A stretch of DNA of 64,000 nt from Marchantia polymorpha subsp. ruderalis (GCA_037833965.1 AP031351.1:14582501-14646500), one strand, 5' to 3'. Positions 12,835 through 26,555 are shown, counted from the first letter of the stretch. The notes: generated from the letters alone by a model not told the origin. Translations and numbers: made by a program.

Positions 12835-13200
12835 AATCGTCACGTTTTTTATCTGTGTGCTTGATAGGTAGAGAGTAAGTGTCTTAAACACCGCAGCATA
12901 ATCAGCACACTATCATACCCCTTATTATTGACTACGACACTTCAGCAATTCGTGTGATTATTTGGTAAGTATTGAATGGGTTAATTAATATGTAAAGTGA
13001 GTGCGACATGTCAACAATCTATGTGCTTCTTAGAATTTTCCATCATGTCATTAATCCATTGAAATGTATATTGGAGGTGGGATTTTATCCTTTGTTGTAT
13101 TTGTTATTAAAATCTGTACAAGAAAGTGAAGAATTATTGTAGTAATCTCTCAAATTCAGAGTTTTCTTTCATCTTTGAGTAAAAAATTTTCTTAATCCTC
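12835..13200 (+). repeat. Solo LTR related to the gypsy LTRs, opposite orientation
   Basis: The + strand here follows the same block order as the minus strand of the two gypsy LTRs: GTGTGCTTGATAGGT, ACATGTCAACAAT, TGTGCTTCTTAG, then a GGTG(G)GATTTTATC block and CTTTCATCTTTGAG. No pol remains lie next to it on its own strand, so it is best explained as a solo LTR left by recombination, or as a second, truncated insertion. Edges are approximate. Confidence 0.55.
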
Positions 13201-14720
13201 AATGTTATAATTACCAATACTAACATATATAACATATTTCATGAAAAAAAAATATCAGAAAAGATTAAAAAAATATATCAGAAAAGATTGAAAAAATATT
13301 CTATCTTGTTGAGTCTTAGATTGAAATGATTTTTAATCATTGTATAGGCAAAAATGTAAAGTATCATATGTTTTGTATATGATACATGTAAAATAAACTA
13401 ACAATAATATCAACATGTAATTTGATTTCACATTATCATTTTCGATATAGCTTAATTCAAATGAAACCTAATTTACTCACATACATAAATTAATATAGAG
13501 ATGTTTTTTTCATATAGAATAATCATGTATACTATGAAAGCTATAATATTCAAGATTTTAGTCAAATGAAATATTGTTATAAATTGATTTCAAATATTGG
13601 CTGAGAATATCTAGTTAAATTATGATTAGTTTAACCTATCAATTTGTCATTTGATCACAACTCTTAGTCATGCAGTTTAGATTTCTAATAATTTATTTTT
13701 GATTGTTTACTGGATGTAGCTAATCTAGTCAAAACCTAAGATATCATATGTTCTTTACATATAATTGCATGTCATTGTGAATGTCATGCAATTATTAAAA
13801 TGATACAGTTTTATCATTATATTAATAAGTATCAAAAATCCTAATTCAAATCATCATAATTTAATCATTTGAAAGGTTTCAATATCTGAATACATTTTAT
13901 ATATAATATGTCAATTTAACACAAGTTATACTTATAAATGAATATGAAATTAAGTCTATCATCATTTTTTGTATTAAATCATAATTTAATATGAAATGTC
14001 ATGTATATATTCCTAGATAAATTAATTGATTTATTAAATTTTATAACACAAGTATTAGAACTATAAAGTTATTTTTTAATTCTTCAACACATGAATCAAT
14101 TAATTTTTAGATTACATATGCCATAGCAATCATAGCTATACTTGTTGAGAAATGATCAAATCTTTTACTTTTGTTTATAAACATTTGATTTGTGAATTTA
14201 TTTCATTATTGACTTGTTACAATGTACATGTTGCCAATGACTTTACATCCAGTTTTCTAAATTTGTGTCAAGCTTTTTGATTAATCATTGGAGTCTAAAC
14301 GTTACTTTATAATTCTAAATTACATTTTTAAAATTAAACAAAAAGAAAAAAACGAAAATAATATAAACATTGAATTTACAACATAACCTCAATCTATGTA
14401 TTATCAACTGACAGAAAAAGCCACTATTCTATTCTACTCTTACTTGTAAGAAATATGCATCGGTATGTTCTGCATTAGTTGAATTTTTTTTTAAGTTTTT
14501 CATACATTTATGAAATGAATTTTTAATCATAAGAAAAAATGTAATTTTATAATTGATGTATTTTTTTCCCTAAATCACAAAATAGATCACTTGTAAACCA
14601 TTTTATATCCAAATGTCATAAGTTCATCATTTATATAACACTGAAATAAGACTTTAGTTTAAAGAAAAGATGAAATAGTATTTTAAAATTAAAAATTATG
14701 CATATTTGTGATTCTCAGCA
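13201..14720. other. AT-rich intergenic stretch, no gene seen
   Basis: Continues the AT-rich desert. No recognisable protein similarity. Composition changes abruptly near 14.72 kb to ordinary genic levels. Confidence 0.6.
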
Positions 14721-17358
14721 TAAGGTCAAATGTGTAGGGGTAGATCGCTACGAGATTAGATACCAGAGATGGCGTACGACTTTAAAGATAATAGAGATAC
14801 ATATCTTCTTGGTCCTCCACTCTCTGTGAGTTTACCCCACATCAGTTGTATACTCTCACTTCTGAATGAATGACTACAATGAGTGTGGATGAGACATACC
14901 TTGCTCTGGATTCTGAGTTTCTGTCTTCCAGAAGTTCGGCGGACAACTCACTCGTACACTTAAATTTGGAGCAAATGTTTATGTTGTGTAGTCTCTATCT
15001 TGGAGCTCAGAAATGTTCACTAAAATTGGTAAAAGATTTAGTATGATGTTGCAAGTGCAATGATTGGTGTATGTGACGCGTCAAAGATTTCCCCTTCGCG
15101 TACTCGGAATCAACCTTGTCCTTGGGTCTGTTGTGAAAATTTCCAGTTCTTACAATATGTTCACGTTTTAACACCCAGGTCCCTTTTGCATGTTCCTCGT
15201 TTCATGATGCTTTCTCGGAGTATAATTGATACTCTGCGTGTGAAACATTTTAGATGCTTGTTGCAATCACAGTCGGGAACTGAACAGTACCTCTTATGAC
15301 TTTTCTCCGCATGTAGTACGCATGCCATGTAGCTCGACCACAACAACAGTCGTCCGTTTTGAGTTCTTGCTCTTCTGTCGTAGGCCCGCAAGGCTACCTG
15401 ACCCTTTCTGAAAATGAACCAGACATAAAATTTCACCGCCGCTCTGTAAAGTAAACAAATATGCACAGATGCATCACCGGACGGATTGTACGATCGCTAG
15501 TGAGTAAACAGATCTGTAGAGCCTAGCCCATCATGAGAGAGAATGTTAATGATATTGCGGACCCTTCTCATACGTTTAGTTGAAGTTAGTCAAGGAAACG
15601 AATGTACAATTATAAATTTAAAAAAATGGACTAAATGAATGCCGAGTAACTGCTCGGAATGAGATAAGAAGATTCAAGTAGATTGGTTAAGGCTTCCATG
15701 AACCTTTTCTAACCTTACGGAAGGATGCTTCGTCTACGTGCGGATGTTCGAATCCATCAGCGTGATTTGATCCCTCACTGATCATCACTGACAAATCATA
15801 AGGACTTCGTCAAGACAACAGACCACTGTCCTCACACATGCTGAACAGAAGAAGTGTCCATGGCAAAGCATATCACCACATGGACATTTCTGCAGAACAT
15901 ATGACCATGGGCAGATAGGTAGTAGTCAGTCCTCTTAATTTTCTCCTGTAATCTCTTTCCCGATATTACGCTGCCTGCAGGTGGTAACCGTATCTCGGGC
16001 TTCAGTGTCCGTTCATCACAAGTGACTGTAATATCGTTACCTGCAATGGATTCTTGGTCCTTCAGACACAACAGTGGTGTGTGTGTTCGGGAGTTCCAAG
16101 GTAGTGGATTGTGGCCTTCCCGGTGGGTATCATGTCGACGTCCCTCGACAGCTGCCTCCTCCGCCTGCTGTCGTAAGGACTCTCAGCCACTTTTGAGTTA
16201 GGTTCTCGAATGGCTCCAGATCGATGCGAAGGGCTCAAGTTGTCCAGTAACAGGTGTGAAAATCGTCCTCATAGTAGAGCTCCGCCACATACTGGAAGCA
16301 GTGTTGAGAAGACGATGCACATCCGGGCCGGCACCTCTGAGAAACATGTGACTTCGCGTGACTGATGGTAGGCTTCACTAGCTAGCTGTTAGATTTCGCC
16401 TAGACTTCTGGTGCTTCATTCTACACTCTAAGAGGTGTGACAAGGAGCTAGACCAACGGCAATGCTCATGAGAGAGATCACAAAACCGAAGCCTGAAGAA
16501 CATCAATGTCTCACATCAAGGGAGACATACGAACGAAGAGTATGGACTAAGTAGACATGCAGCTACGATGAAAACTTCCAGTTCACAAAGGGGTAAACTG
16601 GGGGAAACTGTGTAATCTTGAGACGACTTCACGAACTTGTCGGAAATCTGTCAGGCTGGAGTGCACGAGCTTCTAAACCCCGTTGCGTCGATCTCAAGCT
16701 GTTGGGATCGATAACAGGCTTTTTTCGTTTCACAAGGTTTGTATCCTTCACGCGATCTATGCAACTCGCTCGAAGAAACATCAAACACATCCCCATGTAT
16801 TACCCCTTCCCAAAACAGCTCCGAAATGGGAACCACCACTCCCCAGGTCTGAAGCAGCCGCTTTCATACTTTTTCCCAGTAAGATCCACCCTCCCTTCCA
16901 TATATTAACAAGTTTGATATCTACTCTTTCTTTGAGAGCTTCGACAACCTCCCACTCGGCAGGAAAAGTCGATGCAGTCTGCTGGCAGTTTAACCCCAGC
17001 CGACTCAGGTGTCTCAAGGGCAGGCCGTACTCGGAATCAGCCGTAATCGGAATGCGACATCAGCGACAGGCTTCACTTCAACTTCGTGGAGGGCCAGCAT
17101 TGGAAGGAGAGAGACGTCCTCGATGGTGAAAATACTGCCCATGAACTCACGCGTATCACAACTTCAAGATCAGCAGAGTATTCCATATGTCATCGATCAG
17201 ATACGGCTTCATAGCTGGCAGGCCCGATTCTTCAAGCTGCGTAGAGAGAGAACCTTACGCGAGCAGATGGCCAGAGACGAACCTACTCGCCAGTGCGTGC
17301 CCATTGTCTAACAACCTTGAGGTGGAAAGATTTCTGGTGCAGTATCGTCAGCGGCGCG
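14721..17358. other. Moderate-GC region downstream of the DCD gene; 3' UTR plus unassigned sequence
   Basis: Lies immediately 3' of the minus-strand DCD gene, so the part next to 17358 should be its 3' UTR. The remaining bases carry only short open frames (for example 15060-15299 on + and 15832-16071 on -) that I cannot link to any family. No tRNA, rRNA or transposon signature was confirmed. Confidence 0.5.
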
Positions 17359-20300
17359 CTACGACATCATATTATCTGCCTCGAATCCAGAACTTCCTCC
17401 AAAGACGGAGGTCGACGTAAATTCCCGGCATACAGCGGCAGCATTCGCAGAAGCTGAATCTTGAAACGAATTCCGTCCATCCTTTGCTTCACCGGTGTTC
17501 ATTTCAATATCCATCATGACGCCAGGACTGCCTTGTTGCACGAAGGTGTTATGGTCGCCGGAGGCAGAAGAAACATTCCGGTGTTGACGGGGGTCTTTTT
17601 CCACTTCGGGAGCTGCAAGAGTAAACTTATCCCCCAGTTCGTTATCTTCAAATCTACCTCCGATCGTTGGCCTCACAATTTTCCTCCTCCCACCTTTCCC
17701 AGGCTCACCAGCGTCCAGGTTCCCACCTTCGTCTCCCGAGCTGGCGGACACGACTTGAGACTTTTTGCGACTCCAACCCTGAGGTTCCTCCGTGGCTTGT
17801 TCCCTATTCTCAGGGACATCGAAGAAGGAGTCGTCAGCGAGGACGTCGTCTTCAGCAAGTCTCGCATCGTGGGTCCTCAGGGCACCATCTCCAGCCGCAT
17901 CAACTTTTCTGGTCCAGACCAAGTTCTGGTGTGGATAGATCTTTTTCTTCTTGTTTGCAACAATATTGTCTCTGGATTCAGCAAAAGAATTCCCTGCAGG
18001 GCCAAGTCGGCTGAAGACGCGGCCTTTACCATACGGCAAGGGGGTTTTCTTTACAAAAGGCTTTGCCGGTGGAAGATTGATCCTCGACCAGACGCTTGCC
18101 TTCCTCTTCCTACTGTCAGATCTGAGGCCGCCTTCCTCAGAACTATCGAAGTTGGTTTCTTTCCACGATTGTCGGGCATCGTCGTCCTCAGCCGCAACGA
18201 AGCGCTGTCTAGGTTTGGCCGTATTGAGAAGGGTTACCACACGCTCGGCCCGACCCTTACCTGGCGGCGCCTGCAGATTGGCTTTAATTTTGAAGACGGG
18301 GACGTTCGCATTCCTGGCAGAGAAGTCTCTGCCGATGCTGTGCACAACTTCCCTGGAAGGCACTGATTCCCTCCTTGATGCTAATAACGTTGCAAGCCCT
18401 GGTTTCTCTCTACCTAGAGCTTTCGCACCTGCAAGGGGCCTCGCATGAGACTTCCCTGTCTTCCCATTGAGGAAAGTGCTCGAAACCGGGACCGGACTTG
18501 GCCTGCCTTTCTCGGCCACGCGGAGGAGAGAAACATCTTCGGAAGCTGGGCTCAGCTCTTCGAAGTCGTCACGGGAACTGGAGGCAACTGCATAATCTGA
18601 CCCCCGAGAAGCTACAGACCGACCCTTTGGAGGAGAAGACACAAAGCTTTTGTCATCTTCCTCCTCCCAAACTCTCCGTCGGACTATCTTAGAATCCACA
18701 TCGTGCACGTGAGACGATGAGGGTTCTCCGTGTCCCATGTCGAGGGGAATGTTCAAATCAATGTCGTTCCGCACATGTCTCGTGCTGGCGACGTAAGGCA
18801 CTTCCTCTTTGTATCCACCTTTGCCGACCCTATCAAACACTTCACTTCCTGTAACTTCAGCCCTCGACTGGTGAACCTCCTTCCAGCTAGGACTCGAAGA
18901 TGTATTCCCCCTTTTCAGATCGTCCAATGCGTTCGACGAAATTGCGTGCCTCTTTCTGTACAGAACTTCCCTTGTGTCATCATCTCTCCAATCTCCACCA
19001 CCGACCTTCAAGTCTGCATGCCTGCCAGTGGTTACATTGTGGCCTGCAGTAGTTCTTGAACCAGATACACTTCTGACTGACTGTTGCTTGCCACGAGACA
19101 AAACGGCCATCGCGGATGAATCGAGCGGCAATATGACTTCGTCCCCATAAGCTTCCGCATCACTACTAAAGCCTTTTGATGAATGAACCTGTATCGGGAC
19201 CTTTGAAGAGAAACGTCCTCCATCTTGTCCATGGTAAGCGTGGCTATTAAGAGTTCTTGTGTCCAGACCAGGAGCCCTCCTCCGATCTTCCTTACCATAA
19301 ATGTCATCTGAAAGGCCATGAAAATCTTGCCGGCCTTGAACAAGCCCGGAATGCAAGGAACTTCTAGATGAAGTCGAATGGATGCTGCGGCCGGCATCCA
19401 CTACTGGACGGAAGCACTGCATCAACTTCGCCACCTGCATAAAATCCAATTCATAACTCAAGCAAAGCCCCAGCCTAGATGCCGACGTACACACTATGGC
19501 ATGAACGAGCACAGATACGAAGTCCAGTCGAGTTTGTAGAGGAAGACACAAAATTTTGCAAGTCAAAATGTCCAACCGTCATCAAACTCAATGCTGGAAT
19601 AGGTCAGATCAAAATTCACCTGCTCCTTGCTTAATCCCGCCGTGAACTTCGTATTCGTGTAGTAATTGTCACGTATAAATTCCTTGAAGTCTCTCTCAAG
19701 AAGAGGGAGACAATCCTTGATTGCCCGGACTCGTACCTGAGCAGGCACAGAAAGATTGAGGCAAGTAGGGCAAGAAGGACAACCAGGGGTCAAAGAAAAA
19801 AGGGATTGAGTGGAAAAACTGTAAGTTTATAGTTTACTTCACCCACCAAAATGGTGTTAAGTTTGAGTCAATTCTCTGAAGAAGAATTTGAGCAAGCTGT
19901 GGTTATGGACCCAGAGGTCACATAGTTTGGATTTCCACGGTACAATGTCGGCACAACACTGTGAAGTGCAAAGTACCTCAGAGCACATGATCGGATTCGA
20001 CGATTATGGCAATAACAACTGTTTCGAGAAAAGAATACTTGAAAGAAGAGATCAAAGAACGCTGTAGAAATATGGGACCCTCTAATAATGTAATAGATGT
20101 GGCAACTGCACAACCAAACTACCCAAAGCGAGGACATATATTCTAGAAAAAACCATCACTCAAAAGAGGGCAAGAAGATCGGCAGCGAATGTACATAACG
20201 ATCGGATTCGTTTAAAACTCCAGGCGGAAATATATACGAATCTCATGTGTTAAAGTACCCATCAGATGAGATTTGTTAAAGTACCCATCATTTAGGGCGT

Positions 20301-21483
20301 CCTTCTCACAGGGACGGCCTCCAGCTACAGCATGCCCGAACACAACCATTTACTCCATGACGACGAATGCGAGAACCACTCACGTCGAGTGTAAACTGCA
20401 ACCCTGTCACGAAGGCCTAAGCATATCCACATCTGGATGTGCTGTTATCAAAGAGACTTAAAGCATCACACTGTGCGTGCGCCATAGGAGGTCTCTCATA
20501 GTAGATCTTAGAATTTTCTCCGTGATCGTGACGTTACTTTTGGGACAACCCAAACAGAACATATCCCCAATCCTAATGTATAGACCGAAGGAACCAATCC
20601 TCTAAGTTCGCCACAGCTGAACAGATTCAACCGATGGAATAGTCGTACGCCACATGAAGTAAAGGTCATGAAGTGTGAAAAAGCGAGAGTGTGGACCAAC
20701 CTGTGATGATGAAACCTCAGAATCAAGATCGAAGATAGCATATCCCATCGACTGAAACACACCATATAGCTCTCTTGAATTACCATCGAAAAGGAACACT
20801 TTGGTTCCAGGACCAACTTGTTCCGCGAGACGGCGGTCATCAAATGTCAACGCAAATGTTCCCTTCAAAGTCCAATCGAGAATCATGCGCTTCGGGCTCT
20901 CAAAAATAAATCCGGGAAGAAAATCATGACTGTTGCCGGCCGAAGTGACAAAATCAGATCCAGAGCTCCGAAGGCTTCCAACTCCATCGTAGTTGTTAAA
21001 ACTACCATACTTTCCTCCGTGTCTCACCCATTTTGGCTCATCAGCGTAGTCTGATCTGTAAGTTCTTTCCACTCTGCCCCCGACTGCACCTTCACGAAGT
21101 CGGTTTGCATCTCCACCACCCCCTCCTCGTATAGCATCATCGGACCTCAACAATTTCATGGCGCCAAGTTCGTCCTTGAAACCCGACCTTCGTTCTGTAT
21201 TTCCATATCCACTGCCTTCGGCTTGATCGAAACCCCTGGACTGCTTTGGTAAGAACCCGGGTATCCTACCATCTCTTCCCAGCCTATCTTCGTCGACAGC
21301 CGCTTTACCACGGCTAGCTCTCTCGTCGGCAGAGCCACCAAATACGTTCAGCTGTCGTCTGGGCATCGAGTTCACAGAGTGAGGTACTGTTATCCCTCCA
21401 TCCCTTGGATCAAGAAGTCCCCTCGAAGTTCGGCCGACACCGTACATGTTCTCCACTTGAGTAAAATCTCTACTACTTCTCAT
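17359..21483 (-). CDS. DCD (Development and Cell Death) domain protein, three coding exons
   Basis: Plant-specific DCD proteins are linked to stress, hormone and cell-death responses; the molecular function here is unknown. Coding exons on the minus strand: 21483-20701, 19736-19620, 19434-17359, all joined in phase 0 (CAG|GTTGGT...CTCAG|GTACGA; CAG|GTGAAT...TGCAG|GTGGCG). Predicted length 991 residues. The DCD domain spans about residues 190-312: GFIFESPKRM, then VGPGTKVFLFD and ELYGVFQS, then SQVRVRAIKDCLPL across the first junction, and DNYYTNTKFTAGLSKEQVAK across the second. It is preceded by about 190 Gly/Arg/Ser-rich residues and followed by about 680 low-complexity, charged, probably disordered residues containing DIDLNIPL near residue 525, which resembles a DLN-type EAR repression motif. 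The ATG at 21483 has an in-frame stop 12 bases upstream. The DCD call is strong; the role of the tails is open. Confidence 0.9.
19737..20700 (-). other. Long (964-base) intron inside the DCD domain
   Basis: The longest intron confirmed in the window; most others are roughly 80-550 bases. Donor GTTGGT, acceptor CTGCTCAG. It splits the DCD domain between Gln and Val of the SQ|VRVRA segment. Nothing else was recognised inside it. Confidence 0.75.
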
Positions 21484-22930
21484 AGACTCATCAGTTCACT
21501 GTTTCGACTCGACGTTTCCCGACCTCGTATACTTTTGTTGCGGAGTCAGGTGTTTTCTCCCACTGATAGGTCACATCAAGAGATTCAGAGTGTGTGAAAC
21601 TCTGCAGAATTGACGAGCTGAGTGTCAATATGTCAACTCTTCTTCCGATACAAGAGGCGGATAGTGCACAGATATCACTACGGTCACGATATGATATTAA
21701 AGTGGGTGTACTTCAGTATAATATGCCGTTCGATCTAATAATCTAGTTTGGGAGGACCACAGCCGGCGTGCGTCAACGCCTCCGGATAAGACTCCGGTGA
21801 TGCGCAAAGTTGGATCTAAGAAAGACGGGCCTGTAATAAAAGTGTCAGGCTCCAAAGAAGTGTAATGGACCTCCTCCGGGAGATTTAATAGTAGCAGCGA
21901 AAACCTTCTTAACATTGACAGAACATAACTTCTCCTCTCTCTTCCTCTTTGCTCACAGCACACTCGACTCCCTGGTATGTATTCGATACTCGTTCTGCAG
22001 ACTTGTGTGCAGATCGGAAGTCACAAAGCTTGACGGTTCGGAACAGCGCCAACCTGAACACAATTGCCTGTACACAGTGCCGTGAAACGACCAGACCATA
22101 TAGAAGCAACCAGATGGAGACAATCTCCTGAATAAACAACAAACTGTACCCAGGCCAGATCGTTACCAAGAAACCAGGCAGAGAACCTTCAAGCAGCAGG
22201 CATGCATGCAATCAATGTCAAACAGCAACGATACTAGATACCACCAGACTTCAATCAGCAAAAGGATAACGCAAACAGCACCAGCTCCAGCAAATCTTCA
22301 ACGCATGTAAGGACACAGAAATGAACAAATGCCGGACGACCACCTCCAAACCAGCCGAGTTCAGTTCAGTCGGGACAATGCGACGATACGGGACAACATG
22401 CACAATTTGCAACGAGTCAATCGAAACAGAGCTCCGCCGGAAGCTGAACCCAGCAAGCACCTCGAGCAGGCAGGCAGGTAGGCAGGCATGCAGACGAGGA
22501 GGGAAGTGCAAGCGCCGTCAAACAGAGCTCCGTGCTGCGATCTTCTGCTCGAGCTGGTGGAGATCAAAGAAGAGAGCAAAGAGAGCGCAAGAGCAGCTGA
22601 TGCACGACGCCCTTGAGCTGCAGCCGCGTCCACCACATCTGGCGCAAATTATTTCCGGGTCCGCTACCCGCTTCAAAAAGGCGGGCATGGCAAACGGCTG
22701 ACGTGGGCGAGGCTGTCCCCGAAGCACTGACCCATGACTGGCTGCCCGACCGCGAACAAGAACCGCAAAGAGCATCGACGGAAACTGACCCAATATCTCG
22801 GAAGCCAGGATCTGAATCCATGACGGACGTGTTCTCTCCGAAAAAAGCCCCAATCCACAATATATGACGGCAGTCACATGTCAGCCGTCAGGGGACGGAA
22901 ATCGGATCTCTTTCTTCAAGGGGCCGGGGG
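21484..22930 (-). promoter_or_regulatory. 5' leader and upstream region of the DCD gene
   Basis: Directly upstream of the DCD start codon on the minus strand; ordinary GC content. Several short overlapping open frames on both strands but none convincing. A GC-rich block at about 22.92-22.97 kb (GGGGCCGGGGGGCGGC) could mark a promoter edge. No TATA box could be assigned with confidence. Confidence 0.4.
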
Positions 22931-25900
22931 GCGGCGCGGAGGACCCGGCCGGGCAGGGCTCCATTTTTTCCTTGTGGTGGCGTCATCCGCGCTCATGCAA
23001 GGAACGGACCACTGTTCCGCGGCTCATGGCTAATGGCTAACGGAGAAGAGATTCGCCATCCGCTGCCCCTTCCGGTCAGGACTCAGGACGAATACGGTGA
23101 AGTCGTTGTACGGAAGTTGCGAACTTCAGTTCACTCTGCTCAGCACAGTTTCGACTTCAGTCTTACTCCAAAGTACAGTACTCGGAAGTGCAATAATTCG
23201 CCTTCAGAAATGTTGAATATACCAACGTCCGCGAGGTAGGCCGAAAGGTGGGCACGGGGCGGAAGACGGGCAACCGGCGGTAACCCTAATTCTTCAGGAT
23301 CCCACGGCCTCCTCTCTGATGTCCTCTCTAGAGTCCGGTACAGTATGCCCTGCCCGGACTCCCGAGGACCGGCAGATACCGACTGCGAATATGGCTATTG
23401 TAACCGGCGTATAGACGGTCTGGAGACTCTTGCTGATTCGACGAAGACTTTCTGGGGATTACTGTGTATTTATGATGCTTTTCCCAAAATGCCCGTGGCG
23501 CCTTGGATTCATTAGCACGTGCTGGACCCACGTGTCTTGTTCTACACTACGGGGCAAGGCTTGACAATTTGCAGTATACAATAATAATGAAGCGCTCCTG
23601 CAGGAGATTCCTTTCAACGTGAGGAAGAAAAAAATGTATGACCGAGGATGAAAGGCGGGCCCAGCAGCAACCACGAGGATCATGGAACATTATATCTATT
23701 GCTCCCTCCGTCTAGTGGTCACAGTGTCTCCTTGTCAGAGCCCTCCCTCCTTAAACCGGAAGCTGGTGTGTTGGACACCAATGTATCGGACATGTCAACA
23801 CCTTAGGACTACTGCGAGATATTCCTTCCAGTATGACAACGACTCATGCTCGGATTTTCACAATGTCACGATGATTGATCACTTGCAAGTTGCCGCACCT
23901 TCGGCAGTCACGGTAGTCTCGGATAAGAAATTGGATTTTAAAAACAGATTTTATACACAATATTGCATTAGCAAACAGACACGTGTTACTTAAAATTGAT
24001 TCGAAACTTCAAGGTTTGGTTTTCTGGTCCACAGACTAAGAGAACCTTGCTCAGCAATTTACTTGACAATTTACGTCACGTTCAGGACGTCACAATACGA
24101 CAGTGAGCAGGCGTCGTTGGATTCCCATCTTCTACATCATGCAACTACATTCGTTCCGTTTAATTCTCATGAAGTGCTACATGCTGACAAGAAAATCTAG
24201 TTGATCTTCGTCGGTACTTGTCGTTTACTCTGTATTGGAGAGTTTATCGTCACTTTCATGGACCTTTCGCCAATTGAGACAAACAGTCTGACTATGCTGA
24301 ATTTTGATGGTTTCGAAGGAGGCAGCTGGTGCGTTGCAATACAGAACGACAAAAGTGCAGGTGGCGTTGCGAAGAAATATCTACACAAGTAAGCTTAGCC
24401 TTGGAAACGTCCAGCTTAGACAAAGCAACGTGCATCCCGAAAATAATACGTCGCCAAATCGACTGGCGTTCCGTGCAAGATCTTGAGTACTCCCATTCTT
24501 CCTCCAGCGTTGCCAATCGACGGGACGTCTCCGCCGACGTAAGTCGGAAGGTATCAAATATTTAGACATACCAATACGAACCCAGAGGACATCGCCTTCA
24601 CGGATCCTGTCTGCGTGTGCCTCATGAGACTTAACTTCCTATGTCCCGTACCCATAACGAATTGGACTAAGACCAAAACCTTGCACTCGTTCATTTCCAG
24701 AGTGTCCTCACGTTGTTCTTCACTAATGTAGCGACATGGACATACGTAGCGAATCGAACGCTACATCACTGCAGTGGGCCTGCTGACTGAAAAGACACAA
24801 GTTTCTACCTGGAAAACCGTTAACAAACTAACAAAAACAAGTTTCCTCCAATCCAAATTTTTGCTGCGATAGCGATCCACAGTAAGACCCGCACACTGTT
24901 CATGTGAACAATTAAGTTGCCGACTCCTTCGTTTAACAAATTGAGATCAATTGACCTCATCACACGACGGAAGAGTATTCAGAAGACAGACCTAAGATTC
25001 CAGTACAAGAGACATGATCCCCGCAATCACATAACCACCGTAAAGTTATACAGATAGCCCTTAAAAGTGAAAATACAGTTGCCAGAGGTCGTTCGACACT
25101 GAATGCGAGCGCAGCTTGTATCAAAAACAACTCCAAGGTCCGAAGCAGGGCAAGGAGTAGAACTCAATCCTTTGCCTTTGGTTGGTATGAGCCCCAAACA
25201 ACCACAGCAATAATACCACTCAAAAACCATGACAACAAAATAACGAGCCAAGAACACGTCTCTAAATGTACCCGATCCCGTTAGAACTTAGTGGTGAAGC
25301 TGCACTAAGTATGGCTCGATTGAACGACTTTCAAAGACAAACCAAAATTTGGTTCCGTCTCCAAAACAAAATTGGCAAATATCTCCTCCGAAGCCTCGTA
25401 GATAATCGAAATTCCGTGTTGAGGCAGGGAGATATGAAGTCGCAAGATTCGTAGCCTAGATTGGTGAATGCAGGCAAGTTTCAAGTGATGGAGTAAACCT
25501 TACTCCTGGGGTCTGGGACTCATTTTGATTGAAAATAAACACGATCGCCAAGAAGCTGACAAATGTCCACAAAATATTACACCGCCTGCGTTATGTGGCT
25601 ACTCATAAGATTCTGATTAAATCTGCGTCCTTAACAAAATAGCCACACAGATTCCTTGATAAACCCTATCTAGCTTGTTTGATCCACCAGCCCATACATG
25701 ATTGAATGCAGACGTGCAGTTATCTTTGTCATCAACGAATTTTCAAACGACGACAAGAAAGATAAGACTTGACAGACTCATCCAAATTAAACAAATTGTT
25801 CGCTGTCAACCCGAAACTGATAGAGGTGGCACGACAGTGATTTACAACAAAACCAAAATTTCATACTTTTCAATCATGGTAGCTTCAATAGTACAACGAT

Positions 25901-26357
25901 GCACCTGGCGGTGTAGAAACACGTGAAGCTTTTCAGACTTGATCTATTTCCATGAGCTCGAGAGTCCAATGAACGCATTCAACTGAACAAAAAAGGGTCT
26001 AACGATGAGGCCCACCGACACCTGACATTATGCGGACTCCTTTCTCACATGCTCACCTTGTATATACAAAAAGTTGCTCAGTCAATCCACGTCAAATCAA
26101 CAATCCCTTCAGATCGAGATAGATTACTGATGATCAGCTGATTGTAATTATGGCAAAGAATACAGGGTCCTGTCTCAGCTTGTTAACTCAACCCAGGTTG
26201 TCACCAAGTCGCACAAATCAGATACGTATGGATCACAACATAGACAATCATGTTGTATGGATTATGTGAGTGATCAGGGCCTCTTCAACTATTACTGCAA
26301 AATAAGTGTGGTAACTCCTAAGACTCATTATGTGGAGCCGATTCAAACTTGCCATGC
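22931..26357. other. Intergenic region between the DCD and CBS/PB1 genes
   Basis: Only short frames without family similarity. The part next to 26357 should hold the 3' UTR of the minus-strand CBS/PB1 gene, and possibly a further exon if the consensus donor at the end of its distal last exon is used. No RNA gene or mobile element was recognised. Confidence 0.45.
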
Positions 26358-26555
26358 TTACTTACCCCATTTGGGCGGAGGCATGTCTGCTTTTGACTTC
26401 CACATGTATACAATAAGACCCATAACAGGGAATGCGACTGCTGCCACTGCAGCTGCATGTTTGAGATTGAAGTTCTCTTCATGGGAGTAAAGTATCACGC
26501 CTCTTCGGGATTTTCTCGGAGCAAAGTGCGGTAAATCCAGGTAAAGTCTCAAACC
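26358..26555 (-). other. Distal alternative last exon of the CBS/PB1 gene
   Basis: Acceptor TTTCTGTTGCAG then GGT TTG AGA CTT, also phase 0. Encodes GLRLYLDLPH..., a different basic linker (PRKSRRG), a membrane span around AAAVAAVAFPVMGLIVYMW, and a 13-residue tail KSKADMPPPKWGK before TAA. Joined to the same upstream exon it gives a 566-residue protein. It starts 13 bases after the stop codon of the proximal exon. Its end overlaps a consensus donor (TGGG|GTAAGTAAG), so it might alternatively splice further. Judged a genuine coding exon because the first eight residues match the other exon in frame and a membrane segment follows. Confidence 0.75.

Noticed and set aside
14753-14764. GATTAGATACCA resembling a conserved small-subunit rRNA word
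   Set aside because: The bases around it do not continue as rRNA; chance match.
15700-15760. Possible tRNA (GTTCGAATCC T-loop-like box at 15746)
   Set aside because: The flanking bases form at most a 4-bp T-stem, and no acceptor stem, D-arm or anticodon arm could be built.
17461-18366. 301-codon open frame on + across the DCD gene
   Set aside because: Exact antisense of the low-complexity last exon of the DCD gene; no family features; explained by the codon use of the real gene.
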